Counted from the stretch's first letter, positions 1 to 8,652 are shown. The stretch is DNA of 49,845 bases from Alphaproteobacteria bacterium (GCA_028279895.1 JANQMY010000043.1:1-49845); one strand, 5' to 3'. The notes: a model not told the origin generated them from the letters alone. Numbers and translations: made by a program.

Positions 1-2
1 TT

Positions 3-482
3 GAATTCGCCATACTCGCGCCGATTATGATTGCCTTCTATTTCGGCGGCGTCGAAATTTCGGACGTGATGACGGTGGACCGCCGGGTGACCACGGTTGC
101 GTCGGTGACGGCCGATATCGTTGCCCAGGCCACCCAAATCAATGATGGCGACATGAACGACGTATTCACCGCGTCCAGTTCCATCATGCAGCCCTACAAT
201 GCCGCCGGCATTCAGATCGTGGTGTCGAGCGTCGCCGACAATGACGGCAACGGGGTGGCCACCGTATTGTGGAGCGACGGGTTTCAAACCACGCCCCGTG
301 GCGTCGGCTCCACGGTCACCTTGCCCAACGGACTGCTGACTCCGGGCGGCAGCGTGATCATGGCCGAAGTGACCTATGTCTACGATTCGCCTTTTGCCGA
401 TTTCTACATCATCAATCCGGTGCTGTCGGACACGTTCTATTTGAAACCGCGGCGCGTCCTGCAAATCCCCCGAATCCCGTAA
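3..482 (+). CDS. TadE-like pilus assembly protein, 5' end cut by the window
   Basis: The reading frame is open from the window edge and begins EFAILAPIM, which matches the hydrophobic 'EFAxxxP' stretch near the N-terminus of TadE/TadG-type pseudopilins. The rest is a predicted extracytoplasmic beta-rich domain with no other recognisable motif. TadE-family proteins are membrane-anchored minor components of tight-adherence (Flp) pili. The start lies outside the window, so no start is assigned. A hairpin follows the stop. The family call rests mainly on the short N-terminal motif, so it is moderate; the C-terminal 150 residues could belong to another single-pass exported protein. Confidence 0.6.
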   Translation, partial: EFAILAPIMIAFYFGGVEISDVMTVDRRVTTVASVTADIVAQATQINDGDMNDVFTASSSIMQPYNAAGIQIVVSSVADNDGNGVATVLWSDGFQTTPRGVGSTVTLPNGLLTPGGSVIMAEVTYVYDSPFADFYIINPVLSDTFYLKPRRVLQIPRIP

Positions 483-495
483 GTGACTAACTGAG

Positions 496-528
496 CCACC
501 CCCGTCGCCAAATCGGCGGGGGCGGTTT
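496..528 (+). terminator. G+C-rich hairpin after the TadE-like gene
   Basis: CCACCCCCGTCGCC and GGCGGGGGCGG pair around the loop AAATC with one bulge, and a short TTT follows. The position right after a stop and before the next start fits a factor-independent terminator, although the U-run is weak. Confidence 0.55.
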
Positions 529-540
529 AGGCTGGCTCTC

Positions 541-1044
541 ATGACACATCTGACCGCCATTCAAGGCGATATCACCACCTTGCGGTGCGATGCGATTGTA
601 AACGCTGCCAATACCACTCTCCTCGGTGGTGGAGGTGTCGACGGCGCGATCCACCGGGTGGCCGGCCCCGGTTTACTCGAAGAATGCCGCCGCCTCGGCG
701 GCTGCAACACGGGAGACGCCAAGCTTACCTGCGGCTACGAGCTTCCGGCCCAATATGTCATCCACACGGTAGGTCCGGTTTGGCATGGCGGCGATCACCA
801 GGAAGAGGCCCTGTTGCGCCAATGCTACACGCGAAGCCTAACGCTTGCAGGGGACGTGGGCGCCAAATCCATAGCATTCCCGGCGATTTCCACAGGCGTG
901 TACATGTTTCCGGCGGATTTAGCGGCCGATATTGCGGTAAGCACCGTGCGGAATCACCCCAAGGTTAAGGACGGCGAGGTGGATGTCGTATTGGTCGCGT
1001 TCGACGCAAAAACCCTGTCGCTTTACCAAGAACGGCTGACTTAA
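541..1044 (+). CDS. Macrodomain protein, O-acetyl-ADP-ribose deacetylase type
   Basis: This 167-residue protein is a single macrodomain of the MacroD/YmdB class, which hydrolyses O-acetyl-ADP-ribose and removes mono-ADP-ribose from proteins. Visible hallmarks are QGDIT near residue 8, DAIVNAAN at 17-24, the glycine loop GGGGVDGAI at 29-37 and the phosphate-binding loop [10 protein letters not shown] at 115-124. Length is normal for a stand-alone macrodomain. It stands alone, 12 bases downstream of the hairpin. The substrate in this organism cannot be told from sequence. Confidence 0.9.
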   Translation: MTHLTAIQGDITTLRCDAIVNAANTTLLGGGGVDGAIHRVAGPGLLEECRRLGGCNTGDAKLTCGYELPAQYVIHTVGPVWHGGDHQEEALLRQCYTRSLTLAGDVGAKSIAFPAISTGVYMFPADLAADIAVSTVRNHPKVKDGEVDVVLVAFDAKTLSLYQERLT

Positions 1045-1206
1045 AGAATCGACGAACCCCCTCATTTTGTTTTAAACTATCGCCGACGGAGGGGGGTAAA
1101 CGTCGACTCGGCTTGCTGCGGGGGGCGTCTGCATCTCAAGATCACGCATTTCTTGATTTTTCTGAGGCGTTTTTAGCTCGGAGAATGGTGTAACGTTGGT
1201 CTGGCG

Positions 1207-2838
1207 ATGAGCGATTTTCTCAAGATCTACATACCGGTAAGCATCTTGGTGTTCGTGGCCTTTGTGGTCACCTATCAGTATGTGGATCCCGCGCCACCGG
1301 ACAGCATCCGCATCGCCACCGGGCCCGCCGACGGCGCTTATGCGGCCTTCGGGCAGCAATACAAGCAGGCGCTCGAAAAAACGGGCATTTCGGTCGAACT
1401 GGTGGAAACCGCCGGGTCGGAGGAAAATCTGACACTGCTGACCGGCAAGCCCGGCGCGGTGGACGTCGCCTTTGTGCAAGGCGGCATTGGAGATCCGGAT
1501 GCCACGCCGTCCCTCATGTCGTTGGGAAGTATTTATCACGAGCCCATGTGGGTGTTCGTGCGGGGAGACCCGCCCGCCAGAACGTTGGCGGAGCTGGATA
1601 GCTACCGTGTGGCCATCGGCCCTGAAGGCAGCGGCACCCGTGCCATTGCCCTGCAGTTGCTACGCGAAAATGGGATCGGCAGTAGTGCCACCGAATTATG
1701 GTCCATTGGCGGTCAGGAAGCGGCCAACGCGCTGCTGACCGGCCAGATCGATGCCGCTATTTTTGTGGCCGCCGAGACATCGCCGGCGATCCAATCCCTC
1801 CTGAAAGCCCCCGATATCGATCTGATGGATTTTGCGCGGGCGGAAGCCTATCACCGGCTGTTCCCGTTCCTGTCCAAAGTCTCGCTGCCACAAGGCATCC
1901 TGGATTTGGATAAGAACCTGCCGAGAAGCGATGTGTCGCTTCTGGCCCCGGCGGCGCAGCTCGTTGCTCACGACTCGCTTCACCCGGCCATTGGCGATCT
2001 CTTGTTGCAAACGGCGGACCAGATTCACGCACCGGCCACCCTGTTCGACCGGGCCGGCACGTTCCCGACGTGGGAGTTCGTACATTTTCCGATCAGCGCG
2101 GATGCCAAACGGTTCTTGGAGCGCGGCCCAACCTTCCTGCATAGCGTCCTGCCCTTCTGGGCGGCCACCATGTCGGAGCGCCTGTTCATTCTTCTACTGC
2201 CGCTCTTGACCCTGTTGATACCACTGCTGCGCGTGGCGCCGCCCACCTATCGCTGGCAAGTGCGCCGGCGGATCTACCGTTGGTATGCGGATCTCATGCG
2301 CATCGAAGACCAGTTGCGACGCGCCCGCACCTTTGGTGACCGCCGGGAATCGCTGGAACAGCTTGACGAACTGCAGGCCCAAATCGGACGGGTGCAGGTG
2401 CCCCTGTCGTTTACGGACGATCTGTATCACCTGCGCCATCACGTGGATTTCGTAAAACGCCTATTCGCCCAACACGGGGGCATGGTAACCGACGGCAATG
2501 AGGCCATGTTGCTGACCATGCCGGCACCGTCGTCGTCGGGCACAAGTTCAGCATCGCCGGACGGCAAAGACCAGTCCGCCCCCGCTTCCATGGGCGACAA
2601 TAGCGAGGCTGACGACGGCGTTCACAAATCCAAAAAAGACGGGGATGCGGACGATCGTACCCTACGTGCCGTTCCTCTAAACCCTGAAGACGAGTCGTCA
2701 GCCGCACCGGCCATTGCGGATCATCATGCGTCCCATGCCTATCGGGGCGGGGCGGTGGCGAACGATGCGGAACCGACACCTAACCTCGACGGCGTAAAAC
2801 GCCGCCGTTTCGGCCGCCCTAAACGCAAAAAAAGATAA
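1207..2838 (+). CDS. TAXI-family TRAP-type solute-binding membrane protein
   Basis: The 543-residue protein has an N-terminal membrane segment (about 7-23), then a TAXI/NMT1-type periplasmic binding domain (about 34-310; SIRIATGPADGAYAAFG is typical), a second membrane segment (about 325-341) and a cytoplasmic tail. The tail starts with a basic helical segment and ends in a Ser/Asp-rich low-complexity stretch with a Lys/Arg cluster. Most TAXI proteins are secreted binding proteins of TRAP transporters. This membrane-tethered form, with no TRAP permease beside it, may sense a ligand rather than deliver it. The ligand is unknown. Confidence 0.8.
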   Translation: MSDFLKIYIPVSILVFVAFVVTYQYVDPAPPDSIRIATGPADGAYAAFGQQYKQALEKTGISVELVETAGSEENLTLLTGKPGAVDVAFVQGGIGDPDATPSLMSLGSIYHEPMWVFVRGDPPARTLAELDSYRVAIGPEGSGTRAIALQLLRENGIGSSATELWSIGGQEAANALLTGQIDAAIFVAAETSPAIQSLLKAPDIDLMDFARAEAYHRLFPFLSKVSLPQGILDLDKNLPRSDVSLLAPAAQLVAHDSLHPAIGDLLLQTADQIHAPATLFDRAGTFPTWEFVHFPISADAKRFLERGPTFLHSVLPFWAATMSERLFILLLPLLTLLIPLLRVAPPTYRWQVRRRIYRWYADLMRIEDQLRRARTFGDRRESLEQLDELQAQIGRVQVPLSFTDDLYHLRHHVDFVKRLFAQHGGMVTDGNEAMLLTMPAPSSSGTSSASPDGKDQSAPASMGDNSEADDGVHKSKKDGDADDRTLRAVPLNPEDESSAAPAIADHHASHAYRGGAVANDAEPTPNLDGVKRRRFGRPKRKKR

Positions 2839-3020
2839 CGATCCAAGAAAAATTGCAACAACCGCGTTTTGTGCCGGGTACAATGGCGATAGCACGGTAA
2901 TCGGGCCCTTTGGCGACGGTAAATCCGTCGCGTTTTCCAAAACCCCAAGCTAACATGCCCCCCAAAAGAGCTGCCGAAGCAGGCAGCCCGTGCGCATGTA
3001 TGCACTTTGGAGGAAACATC

Positions 3021-3548
3021 ATGGCGGCAGATCAGACGCAGCGGATCCAAGCTGTGATCGACAAGCAAGAGATCTTTGAGCTGAGCTGCACTTATATGCG
3101 CGGCCTTGACCGGCTGGAGAAAGACCTTGTGCTCGGCGTTTTTCATGACGACGCCACCACCGACTATGGCTTTTTCCAAGGTCCGCCTGGGCAGTTTGCC
3201 GATTTTGCCATGCAAGCGCTGTCCGATCATTTGGCCAATCATCACATGATCGGTCAGGCCCGCATCGATGTGGAAGGCGATGTAGCGTTCGGCGAAGTCT
3301 ACTTCCAAGCCTTTCACCGCATCGTCGACAACGGCGAAGAAAAGGATCTGTTTATCGCGGGCCGGTATGTGGACCGCTATGAAAAAAGAGGCGGGGTCTG
3401 GAAAATCGCTTTCCGCGCCGAAGTCAATGACTGGGCACGGACCGATCCGGCTACGGACGAATTCTTTACAGCATCGCCTCAAGCGCTGCGCGGCGCCCGG
3501 GGTAAAGACGATCTGTCATCACAACGCGAGAAACTGAGAACGCTTTGA
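3021..3548 (+). CDS. NTF2/SnoaL-like protein beside a Rieske oxygenase
   Basis: A 175-residue protein of the NTF2-like (SnoaL_4) fold: an N-terminal helical part with a YMRGLDRLEKD segment, then the cone-shaped domain, with RYVDRYEKRGGVWKI near the C-terminus as is typical. The ATG at 3021 is chosen because GGAGG lies at the right distance upstream; a longer frame has no such signal. The next gene overlaps or starts 36 bases later, and it encodes a ring-hydroxylating oxygenase alpha subunit. This protein may be its small (beta-like) subunit or a separate isomerase or hydratase of the same pathway. Confidence 0.75.
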   Translation: MAADQTQRIQAVIDKQEIFELSCTYMRGLDRLEKDLVLGVFHDDATTDYGFFQGPPGQFADFAMQALSDHLANHHMIGQARIDVEGDVAFGEVYFQAFHRIVDNGEEKDLFIAGRYVDRYEKRGGVWKIAFRAEVNDWARTDPATDEFFTASPQALRGARGKDDLSSQREKLRTL

Positions 3549-3583
3549 GCGATCGAAGGGCTGACAAACACTCGAGGTATGGA

Positions 3584-4963
3584 ATGTCTGAAACCATCGC
3601 ACCGGAAAGAAACGATCAACCCGGCGCTGCCCGGTGTCCGGGCCCCAGCACCAAGGACATTATTCTGGACGACAAGGACGGTACGCCCGCCGCGATTACC
3701 ACCGAGTCGTATGAGTTTCTTGGCGACAGCGACCTGCCGTACAGCCGGTACACCAGCAAAACATTCTTCGATTCCGAAATCGACAAAATGTGGTCGAAAA
3801 CCTGGCAGTTCGCCTGCCGCGAGGAGCACATTCCCGATGTGGGCGATACTTATGTGTATGACGTCAACCGGTATTCGGTCGTGGTGGTCCGCCATGCGCC
3901 GGACCAGATCAAAGCCTTCGTCAATTCCTGCAAACACCGGGGCATGCAGCTTCGGCCCTCCGCAAGCCGGGGGTGCCTGAAACAGATCCGCTGCCCATTT
4001 CACGGGTTTTCATGGAACCTGGACGGCTCGTTAAAGGAAATCCCTTGCCAATGGGATTTCCCGCACATCAAGAAAGACGATTTCGGCTTGGATGAGGTAC
4101 GCGTCGGCCGTTGGGGCGGGTTCGTATTCATCAATTTGGATGACGATGCGGAGCCCTTGGAAAACTACCTCGGTGTACTGACGGACCATTTCCAGAACTG
4201 GCCGCTGGAGCGCCGCTACATTGCCTTGCACATCGAAAAACTGCTGCCGGCCAATTGGAAGATGGCACAGGAAGCCTTTCTTGAGGCCTATCATGTTCTG
4301 GCGACGCACCCCCAAGGGCTGCCGACGGCCGGCGATGCCAATGCTCAATATGACGTTTTCGGCGAGAACATTACACGTTTTGTGCATACGATCGGGTTTC
4401 CGTCGCCCCATTGGAAACGCCCCATGAGCGAACAAGACATCTTAGATGCCATGGGCGGCGGCGAGCTTGGGCTGAAGGTGGCGGACGGACAGACGGCCCG
4501 CGAAGTGTACGCAGGTCATCTGCGCAAAAACCTAAGCAAGGATCTGGGCGTGGATTTATCCCGCTATAGCATCAGCGAAATGATCGACTCGATCGAATAT
4601 TTCTGCTTCCCCAACCTGTTCCTCTTCCCGGGTATTTCGTTGCCCATGGTCTATCGCTTCCGTCCGAATGGGGACGATGTGGACAGCTCCATCTTCGATT
4701 TGATGTTCCTGCGCCCCTTGCAGGACGGCAAGGACGCGCCTCACGCACCGGACCCGGTGCGCTTGGACTTCGAGGAATCCTTCACCACCGTCGAGGGCAT
4801 GGATCAGGGGCTTGCCGTGATCTACGATCAAGATACGCAAAATCTGCTCATGCAAACGCGCGGCATCAAAGCGAGCCGCAAATCGGGACAGACATTGGGC
4901 AATTACCAAGAAGTCCGGTTGCGCCGCATGCACATGACCTTGGACAACTATCTCAGCGCGTGA
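3584..4963 (+). CDS. Rieske non-heme iron ring-hydroxylating oxygenase, alpha subunit
   Basis: Predicted catalytic subunit that hydroxylates an aromatic or related substrate using electrons passed through a [2Fe-2S] cluster. The Rieske ligands are CKH at 116-118 and CPFH at 137-140. The mononuclear iron motif EAYHVLATH is at 234-242, with His237 and His242. At 459 residues it has a normal length. The ATG at 3584 is preferred; a TTG at 3545 would overlap the upstream NTF2-like gene. No ferredoxin or reductase gene is adjacent, so electron donors must come from elsewhere. The substrate cannot be inferred. Confidence 0.9.
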   Translation: MSETIAPERNDQPGAARCPGPSTKDIILDDKDGTPAAITTESYEFLGDSDLPYSRYTSKTFFDSEIDKMWSKTWQFACREEHIPDVGDTYVYDVNRYSVVVVRHAPDQIKAFVNSCKHRGMQLRPSASRGCLKQIRCPFHGFSWNLDGSLKEIPCQWDFPHIKKDDFGLDEVRVGRWGGFVFINLDDDAEPLENYLGVLTDHFQNWPLERRYIALHIEKLLPANWKMAQEAFLEAYHVLATHPQGLPTAGDANAQYDVFGENITRFVHTIGFPSPHWKRPMSEQDILDAMGGGELGLKVADGQTAREVYAGHLRKNLSKDLGVDLSRYSISEMIDSIEYFCFPNLFLFPGISLPMVYRFRPNGDDVDSSIFDLMFLRPLQDGKDAPHAPDPVRLDFEESFTTVEGMDQGLAVIYDQDTQNLLMQTRGIKASRKSGQTLGNYQEVRLRRMHMTLDNYLSA

Positions 4964-4981
4964 CCGGGGACACCCACGCCG

Positions 4982-5698
4982 ATGATCTATGCGGATCTGG
5001 GATCGATCAAGGTGTTCGGTCTGCTGGACCGGCGGTCGGACCTCACGCGTGATCAGTTCCGTCGGCATTGGCGCACGACCCATGCGGTCGAAGCATTGAA
5101 GCTGAACGGCTTCTTCAACGGCTACATTCAAAACCATGGGGCCGACACCGACCCGCCGGGCTTCGCTCGCGCCTGCGATGGGGTACCGGAGATTTGGTTC
5201 CATGACCCGGCGCACATTTCGACCATGCATGAGAGCGATGCTTATCTCAGCGCCGCCTATGTGGACGAGCCCAACTTCATGGACGGCCGCGCCCGCGGAG
5301 TCATGGCGCATGACCTCACCCGGCCGGGACAACCCGACCTGGCGGGCACCGAACGCGCGGTTAAGGCAATCGTGTTCGTCAAACGCTCGACAACACAGTC
5401 GTTTGACGCCTTTGCCGCATGGTATGGGCGGCAAACCATGCCCGTCATGGACTTGGCCGTACCGCCCCATCGCCATCTGCGCGCCCTTGCCGTGGACACG
5501 GGCGATCCGACCGCCCCACCTTTGTTCGATGCCGTCGAAGAATATTGGTGGCCCGATCAAACGTCCTTCGAACAGGCCTGGCGCACCGGCATGCTGACGG
5601 AAGAAGCCACCCCGATGATCGACCAAGCGAACTCCGCCGGCTTGCTGTGCGAAGAGGTGCACGTCTATTGGCCGGAGGGCGGCGTATCGTTCGGCTAA
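4982..5698 (+). CDS. EthD-like dimeric ferredoxin-fold protein
   Basis: The 238-residue protein appears to contain two ferredoxin-like (dimeric alpha/beta barrel) halves. The first half has the EthD-type signature of a short N-terminal strand, DQFRRHWRTTHA at about 24-35, and a later HESDAYLSA segment. The second half starts near residue 125. EthD-type proteins are accessory factors or small enzymes in oxygenase pathways. It lies 18 bases after the Rieske oxygenase gene, so it is probably in the same operon. Its stop overlaps by 4 bases the stop of the convergent methyltransferase gene. Confidence 0.7.
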   Translation: MIYADLGSIKVFGLLDRRSDLTRDQFRRHWRTTHAVEALKLNGFFNGYIQNHGADTDPPGFARACDGVPEIWFHDPAHISTMHESDAYLSAAYVDEPNFMDGRARGVMAHDLTRPGQPDLAGTERAVKAIVFVKRSTTQSFDAFAAWYGRQTMPVMDLAVPPHRHLRALAVDTGDPTAPPLFDAVEEYWWPDQTSFEQAWRTGMLTEEATPMIDQANSAGLLCEEVHVYWPEGGVSFG

Positions 5699-6435
5699 GC
5701 CCGCCGGAAGAGCATCTTCAAGCCGATCTTGGAATCGTGATACTTCCGCACACGTATAAAACCATGCTTGCCGAACAAGGATGTCAGCATGTTCTCGTCA
5801 AAAAACTGCACATGAATGGGCGGCGAGAAGACATCCCAGTCCAGAAGATCGTCGGGGCGGCGCGGACTGCCAAGGTCGGGCGTGGTAATGTAGACATGCC
5901 CGCCCGGGCGCGTGACCCGATGGAGCAGCTCCATGAAGGTGGAGAGTTCCGCCACATGTTCGATGACCTCGGAGGAATAGACGAAGTCGTATTGATCGCC
6001 ATGACTTTGAAAGTCTTGAAAGCTTGACGTCATAAAACGGCATTTCGGAAAGCGCTGCCGCGCATAGGCAATCGCGGTTTCGTCCACATCGAAACCATGC
6101 CCTTCAGCGCCAAGCGCCGCCATAGCGCCGACGATGAAACCGCCGCCGCAGCCAATATCGAGAACCTTCTTGCGAAAGGTATAGGGCCACAACCAAACCG
6201 CGCGGCCATAGGCACGCTGCATGCGGCTGCGCGCTTTGGGAAAGTCGCCGCCCGCGATGACGGCCTGATCCTCGTAGATCTCATTAAGCGTGGTTTGGTC
6301 CGGCATGGGGTCCAGGAAAACAAACCCGCACGCGTCGCATTCGGCGAAATCGTAACCGTCTTTTTGAACGAGCGGCTTCGCCTGCACACCACCGCAAACC
6401 CGGCAGACGGGCCCGGACACCCCGGTCACCGGCAT
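5695..6435 (-). CDS. Class I SAM-dependent methyltransferase with N-terminal zinc knuckle
   Basis: The N-terminus has four cysteines in two CxxC pairs (11/14 and 33/36), a likely zinc site. A Rossmann methyltransferase domain follows with motif I VLDIGCGGG at 91-99 and an SSEVIEHV segment, as in the Methyltransf_23 group. The substrate is unknown. The ATG at 6435 is preferred: the longer frame upstream runs into the attachment site and would begin with residues contributed by the element junction. Before integration this gene lay directly downstream of tRNA-Ala on the same strand, about 50 bases after the CCA end. Confidence 0.8.
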   Translation of the reverse strand: MPVTGVSGPVCRVCGGVQAKPLVQKDGYDFAECDACGFVFLDPMPDQTTLNEIYEDQAVIAGGDFPKARSRMQRAYGRAVWLWPYTFRKKVLDIGCGGGFIVGAMAALGAEGHGFDVDETAIAYARQRFPKCRFMTSSFQDFQSHGDQYDFVYSSEVIEHVAELSTFMELLHRVTRPGGHVYITTPDLGSPRRPDDLLDWDVFSPPIHVQFFDENMLTSLFGKHGFIRVRKYHDSKIGLKMLFRRA

Positions 6436-6483
6436 GCTTTCGATCCCGTCATAGCGGGCATCTCTTGATCGTGTACAAGGAGA

Positions 6484-6591
6484 ATGGTGGAGCTGGACGA
6501 ACAAAGTTCGAACCAGCTTTTTGAGACCTTAGCGGATTGGAATGCCACATTAAACGCCGAAGGCATTGATCCTGGGGAGCTTTCCACATGA
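6484..6591 (+). CDS. Displaced C-terminal tail of the serine recombinase (also a 35-codon ORF)
   Basis: From GTG at 6487 this frame reads VEL then 31 residues (DEQSSNQLFETLADW...) and stops at 6589-6591, overlapping the mobC start as ATGA. The recombinase reads LVEL in the same phase across the right copy of the repeat. Joining the two ends as in the excised circle therefore fuses this tail to recombinase residue 515, giving about 546 residues. In the integrated state, chromosomal DNA supplies AAGGAG (6477-6482) and the A of an ATG at 6484, so a short peptide coupled to mobC could be made here. That may be coincidence. Confidence 0.7.
   Translation: MVELDEQSSNQLFETLADWNATLNAEGIDPGELST
6485..6494 (+). 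repeat. attL, left copy of the 10-bp attachment repeat
   Basis: TGGTGGAGCT, identical to 36996-37005. To its left is chromosomal DNA leading to the methyltransferase gene; to its right is element DNA. GTTCG at 36988-36992 and CGAAC at 6498-6502 would be placed symmetrically around the repeat centre in the circular form, which predicts crossover at the GG dinucleotide 6489-6490. Confidence 0.8.
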
Positions 6592-7019
6592 CGACAGCTC
6601 CATACGCAAAGCCAGCCAGACCTATATCTGCGTCATTCGAGGCGGTGGCTGAGGATGGGACTGTCAAAAAGCGCCCCGCCCCTTTCTCTATCCGATTGTC
6701 ATCCGACGAGCGGCGACTCTTGGAAGATCGCGCAGGTAATAAGCCGCTGGGGTGGTACATCCGATCAGTTGTCCTTGGTGACATGACGCCAAAGCGTCGT
6801 TGCCACCGTGTTGTGAAACGCGACCATACAGCCCTGGGGAAGGTACTGGCGGCGTTGGGCCAATCTCGACTCGCTTCCAATCTAAACCAGATCGCTAAAG
6901 CCGCCAACATAGGGGCACTCCCCGTCACACCGGAACTCGAACATGATCTGGCCGAAGCTTGCTCGGCGATAAAGGCCATGCGCCGTGACTTGATCGAAGC
7001 ACTCGGACTCAAATCATGA
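6588..7019 (+). CDS. mobC: MobC-family relaxosome accessory protein
   Basis: MobC proteins bind near oriT and help the relaxase open the DNA. This 143-residue protein has a ribbon-helix-helix-like N-terminal half (IRLSSDERRLLEDRA at about 34-48, then GWYIRSVVLGD) and the MobC-typical helix LASNLNQIAKAANIG at about 98-112. It overlaps the preceding short frame (ATGA at 6588-6591) and the relaxase (ATGA at 7016-7019), so translation of the three is probably coupled. Confidence 0.88.
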   Translation: MTTAPYAKPARPISASFEAVAEDGTVKKRPAPFSIRLSSDERRLLEDRAGNKPLGWYIRSVVLGDMTPKRRCHRVVKRDHTALGKVLAALGQSRLASNLNQIAKAANIGALPVTPELEHDLAEACSAIKAMRRDLIEALGLKS

Positions 7020-8284
7020 TCTTGAAAGGATCGCAGCGGGGCGGAGGTCAGAGCCTCGCCGTTCATCTCATGCGCGCCGACGACAACGAGCACGTCGAAA
7101 TCCATGAAATCCGTGGTTTCGCCTCGGATGACCTGCGCGGCGCGTTTAAAGAAGCTCATGCGGTCTCGCGAGGGACAAAGTGCCAACAATACTTGTTTTC
7201 CCTCAGTTTGAACCCGCCAGAGACGGAATCTGTGTCCATCGCCGTGTTCGAGGATGCGATCTCCCGCATTGAATCCAAGCTCGGCTTATCGGGACAGCCG
7301 CGCGCGATCATCTTCCATGAAAAGGAAGGAAGACGGCATGCGCATTGTGTGTGGTCGCGCATTGATAGCGAGACTATGACCGCTCGTCAGCTTCCCCATT
7401 ACAAGCTTAAACTGCGTGATATTTCCCGCGATCTCTATTTGGAGCAGGATTGGAAAATGCCGCGTGGATTGATGAATTCTGAAAGTCGTGACCCTACGAA
7501 TTTTACACTTCCGGAATGGCAACAGGCCAAACGCGCCGGTTACGACCCTAAAGAACTCAAAAAAGCCATACAGGGTTGTTGGGCGGTCTCCGATGGTCGA
7601 GCGAGTTTCACGCACGCTTTAGAAGTGCGCGGGTTCTTTCTGGCAAAGGGCGACCGCAGGGGCTTCGTCGTCGTCGATCACCAGGGCGAAGTTCATTCTC
7701 TTGCGCGCGCCTTGGGGATTAAAACGAAGGACTTACTTGCGCGCCTCGGCGATAGCGATGGTCTTCGAAATGTCCAGGAGACCAAGCAATTCTTAGCCAG
7801 GCTCATGACGACGAGTTTGCGGCGTCACATCGACCAAGCCCGCGCTGCATTCAAACACAAAAACGCCGCACTGGAACACAATCGCGCCGTCATGACCAAA
7901 CGGCATCGGGCCGAGCGCCGAGACCTTGACCAGTATCAGGACGCCAGGCGCGCGCAAGAAGCCAGGACACGCGCAGGCCGGTTTCGCAAAGGTGTGCGTG
8001 GATTATGGGACCGCGTCACCGGAGCGCACGGCAAAACCAAAAAACGCAACCAAGCGGAGGCGCTCCAGGCGCAAAAGCGGGATACAAGCGAGCGGGAGGC
8101 CCTAGTCGAAAACCATCTGCACGATCGGCGGTCTCTCCAGGAAAACATTAAAGAGGCGCGGTCTGGGCAGGCCAAGCTTCTGCGTGATCTGCGCCGCGAA
8201 GTCGGACATTGTCTCCAATCAGCGCGGATCGACGACCGATCCGTCCACCAACGTCCGCGCTCCCGGCAACGCCGCCCAAGATGA
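7016..8284 (+). CDS. MobA/VirD2-type relaxase
   Basis: Predicted DNA-nicking relaxase that starts mobilization by cutting one strand at oriT. The metal-binding histidine motif is FHEKEGRRHAHCVWSRID (His101, His108, His110). An N-terminal segment, MILKGSQRGGGQSLAVHL, is characteristic of a relaxase group common in alphaproteobacterial mobile elements. No tyrosine is present in that segment, so the catalytic tyrosine must lie elsewhere or the chemistry differs; I could not assign it. The C-terminal 150 residues are highly charged and probably coiled coil. Length is 422 residues. Confidence 0.88.
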   Translation: MILKGSQRGGGQSLAVHLMRADDNEHVEIHEIRGFASDDLRGAFKEAHAVSRGTKCQQYLFSLSLNPPETESVSIAVFEDAISRIESKLGLSGQPRAIIFHEKEGRRHAHCVWSRIDSETMTARQLPHYKLKLRDISRDLYLEQDWKMPRGLMNSESRDPTNFTLPEWQQAKRAGYDPKELKKAIQGCWAVSDGRASFTHALEVRGFFLAKGDRRGFVVVDHQGEVHSLARALGIKTKDLLARLGDSDGLRNVQETKQFLARLMTTSLRRHIDQARAAFKHKNAALEHNRAVMTKRHRAERRDLDQYQDARRAQEARTRAGRFRKGVRGLWDRVTGAHGKTKKRNQAEALQAQKRDTSEREALVENHLHDRRSLQENIKEARSGQAKLLRDLRREVGHCLQSARIDDRSVHQRPRSRQRRPR

Positions 8285-8292
8285 GGCCAATT

Positions 8293-8619
8293 ATGTCGCT
8301 TGCTGATTATTATCGGACTTTGCGCGAATACGAAGCCATGCTCGCCAAGCGAAAGAGCGCCAATCTAGCGGCTGTGTCTAGGCAAAGCGCGATCGTTTCG
8401 CGACTGAAAGCGGACGAACACGCAAAAAGACAGGCTTCCGGCGCTAGAGGCCGCCAAATCCAGGCAAATGCCGGACGTTTCGGCGAATATGGCGAACCCA
8501 TCGTATTTATCGACGGCAACAGCACAAACATGACCGTTTCCCAATATGCAGCTCACCTAAAAGACAAAGCCAATCGCCTTACCGCCACCCGAACATACCG
8601 GCAGGGCCACCGCCGCTAG
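8293..8619 (+). CDS. Small basic protein downstream of the relaxase
   Basis: A 108-residue, Lys/Arg-rich, mostly helical protein with no recognised domain. ATG at 8293 is preferred because GAGG lies 6 bases upstream. ATG at 8281 overlaps the relaxase stop as ATGA and would add four residues. The coupling to the mob genes suggests a role in DNA transfer or relaxosome assembly, but that is context only. Confidence 0.6.
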   Translation: MSLADYYRTLREYEAMLAKRKSANLAAVSRQSAIVSRLKADEHAKRQASGARGRQIQANAGRFGEYGEPIVFIDGNSTNMTVSQYAAHLKDKANRLTATRTYRQGHRR

Positions 8620-8652
8620 CATCCGAGAGTTCTTGAACACCCCTTAATAAAT

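Noticed and set aside
4556..5662. Long minus-strand frame opposite the Rieske and EthD-like genes
   Set aside because: It spans parts of two well-supported plus-strand genes and matches no family.
6484..6591. Independent small gene upstream of mobC
   Set aside because: The frame and repeat show that it continues the recombinase across the circle junction. The local ribosome-binding site and start A come from chromosomal DNA, though translation in place is not excluded.
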